Source of the DNA: Elusimicrobia bacterium CG08_land_8_20_14_0_20_44_26
GTDB taxonomy: Bacteria > CG03
Direction of reading: 5' to 3'
Assembly: GCA_002779055.1 (NCBI GenBank)
Contig: PEXM01000019.1
Span: 1 to 6,536, forward strand
DNA: 6,536 nucleotides
The position numbers and the translations under genes are program-made. The notes beneath the pieces were generated by a model. The model was not told the origin of the DNA, did no database searches, and saw only the letters and a list, made by a program, of their open reading frames with translations. Within the stretch, counting starts at the first letter, position 1. Every line of letters starts with the position of its first letter. Shown here piece after piece: positions 5,558-6,536 of the stretch.

Positions 5558-6531
5558 AATTTCTTTTGCCGGGTTTTTTTGTATTTCTTCCTGTAATACT
5601 CCTCGCTTTTTATGTGGTCGTTAAGAAAAAGGAGGTGACGGCTGTTTATTTCTCAAGAGCGGACTCTTTGAAAAAGTTGGGAGTGTCCGACAGCCGGCTT
5701 AATGTCGCTCCGTTTATTTCTGCAACTGTGATGACTCTTGTGTTTTTTGCTCTTCTTCGTCCCGCGAAAGGCATAGTGAAAAAAGAGGAAGTGCAAAACG
5801 CCAGAGATATTTTTGTCGTGATGGACACTTCCATCAGTATGAATGCCGTTGATATAAGTCCGGACAGGATAACCGCGGCAAAGCAGAATGCTAAGGATTT
5901 CATAAAAAAAAGGGTTCATGACAAAATGGGTCTTGTCGTCTTCGGCGGGGCCGCTTATATTCACTGTCCGCTCACTTTTGACCACACCAGCGTCTTAAAT
6001 CTTATTGATGAGATTGAAACCGGAATGACCGCCTCAAATGGCACGGCGATTGGCGACGGTATAGCGGTTGCCGTGAAGCATCTTTCAAAAAGCGCGGCAA
6101 AGTCAAAAATAATAATACTTCTGACAGATGGCGCGGACAACAGCAGCGTTTTGTCGCCCGAAATGTCGTCAGAACTTGCAAAAAATCTTGATATAAAAAT
6201 ATATTCCGTCGGCATAGGCGTTCCCGGCGAAGCGAAGATTCCCGTAAATGACCCTGTTTTTGGAAAGCGTCTGGTGAAAATCGCGGACGAACTGAATGAG
6301 CCGCTGCTTACAAAAATATCGGCAATGACTTCGGGAAAATACTTCAGGGCAACTTCTCTAAAGGAACTCGCTGGAATTTACGACATCATAGACAAACTTG
6401 AGGAAACGAAGGCGCTTTCTTCAACGTATCTTGAATACAGAGAATTTGAAAAGACACTGATGCATCTGGCGTTTCTGATTTTCTGCGCCGGAAATATATT
6501 CAGGTTTTCGCTCCTCAGGAGAATACCGTGA
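5554..6531 (+). CDS. batA: BatA-like von Willebrand factor A membrane protein
   Basis: BatA proteins present a metal-binding vWA domain between membrane anchors and are associated with stress or aerotolerance in Bacteroides and Leptospira; their partners are not well defined. The 325 residues show membrane segments at about 4-23 and 53-69, a vWA domain from about 85 to 270, and a third membrane segment near 302-318. The metal site is complete: DTSIS (91-95, in IFVVMDTSISM), Thr164 (NGTAIGDG) and Asp192 (LLTDGADN). The segment GVPGEAKIPVNDPVFGKRLVKIADELNEPLL followed by TSGKYFRATSLKELAGIYDIIDKLE is characteristic of BatA. The start ATG 5554 overlaps the preceding stop (ATGA). Its only ribosome-binding candidate is the GGGGGGA purine tract in the repeat's right arm, seven bases upstream. 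The stop overlaps the next start by GTGA. Confidence 0.93.
   Translation: MKFLLPGFFVFLPVILLAFYVVVKKKEVTAVYFSRADSLKKLGVSDSRLNVAPFISATVMTLVFFALLRPAKGIVKKEEVQNARDIFVVMDTSISMNAVDISPDRITAAKQNAKDFIKKRVHDKMGLVVFGGAAYIHCPLTFDHTSVLNLIDEIETGMTASNGTAIGDGIAVAVKHLSKSAAKSKIIILLTDGADNSSVLSPEMSSELAKNLDIKIYSVGIGVPGEAKIPVNDPVFGKRLVKIADELNEPLLTKISAMTSGKYFRATSLKELAGIYDIIDKLEETKALSSTYLEYREFEKTLMHLAFLIFCAGNIFRFSLLRRIP
6517..6522 (+). promoter_or_regulatory. Shine-Dalgarno for the gene after batA
   Basis: AGGAGA lies five bases before GTG 6528 and is still within batA. It supports a real start there. CTCC-TCA-GGAG (6511-6521) could pair over it in a four-base stem, which translation through batA would open. Confidence 0.6.
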
Positions 6532-6536
6532 AAAGT
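6528..6536 (+). CDS. Start of the next Bat-operon gene (probably batB), cut by window edge
   Basis: GTG AAA AGT begins four bases before the end of batA (GTGA overlap) with a good Shine-Dalgarno just upstream. Only three codons are visible, so the identity rests on context: in Bat operons batA is most often followed by batB, a second vWA membrane protein. Confidence 0.45.

Noticed and set aside
1..6536. CRISPR array, tRNA, rRNA or complete insertion sequence
   Set aside because: No regularly spaced repeats, no cloverleaf-like segments and no transposase motifs were seen on either strand.

Overview
The window reads as chromosomal DNA from an anaerobic, probably Gram-negative bacterium of an environmental or candidate lineage. 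The type of leu genes, the MoxR/Bat operon and two kinds of dispersed palindromic repeat would suit something like Elusimicrobia, Omnitrophica, Nitrospirae or deltaproteobacteria. This placement is a guess from style, not from a marker gene. All convincing genes lie on the + strand.

Region 1 (1-873) is the 3' part of a strikingly AT-rich gene. It encodes the C-terminal target-recognition half of an Eco57I/type IIG-like restriction-modification enzyme, and its methyltransferase half lies off the left edge. Region 2 (901-2721) holds two leucine biosynthesis genes, leuD (isopropylmalate isomerase small subunit) and leuB (3-isopropylmalate dehydrogenase). No leuC is visible next to leuD, where it would normally be expected. 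The roughly 275-bp gap between leuD and leuB is not empty. It contains a 3'-terminal scrap of an ATP-binding/Fic-type protein gene overlapping the leuD stop, a GC-rich palindromic repeat, and a 14-bp AT palindrome shortly before the leuB ribosome binding site. The leucine locus therefore looks patched by insertions on both sides of leuD.

Region 3 (2731-6536) is the start of a MoxR/Bat ('aerotolerance') operon: a MoxR AAA+ ATPase, a DUF58 von Willebrand A-like protein, a membrane protein with a BatD/DUF4381-like layout, BatA, and the first three codons of the next gene, probably batB. Spacing is tight throughout. The leuB stop codon is part of the moxR Shine-Dalgarno, the BatD-like gene and batA overlap by ATGA, and batA overlaps the next gene by GTGA. 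MoxR probably acts as a chaperone-like ATPase on the metal-binding vWA proteins at the inner membrane; the precise role of this system in any organism is poorly settled.

The most notable details are these. A palindromic repeat forms the C-terminal tail of the BatD-like protein and also supplies the purine-rich ribosome-binding region of batA. LeuB carries a Lys-Tyr pair, typical of NADP-dependent isocitrate dehydrogenase, where NAD-type LeuB has Asp-Ile. The leu locus is mosaic. I do not see a clearly new defence or mobile system in this window.
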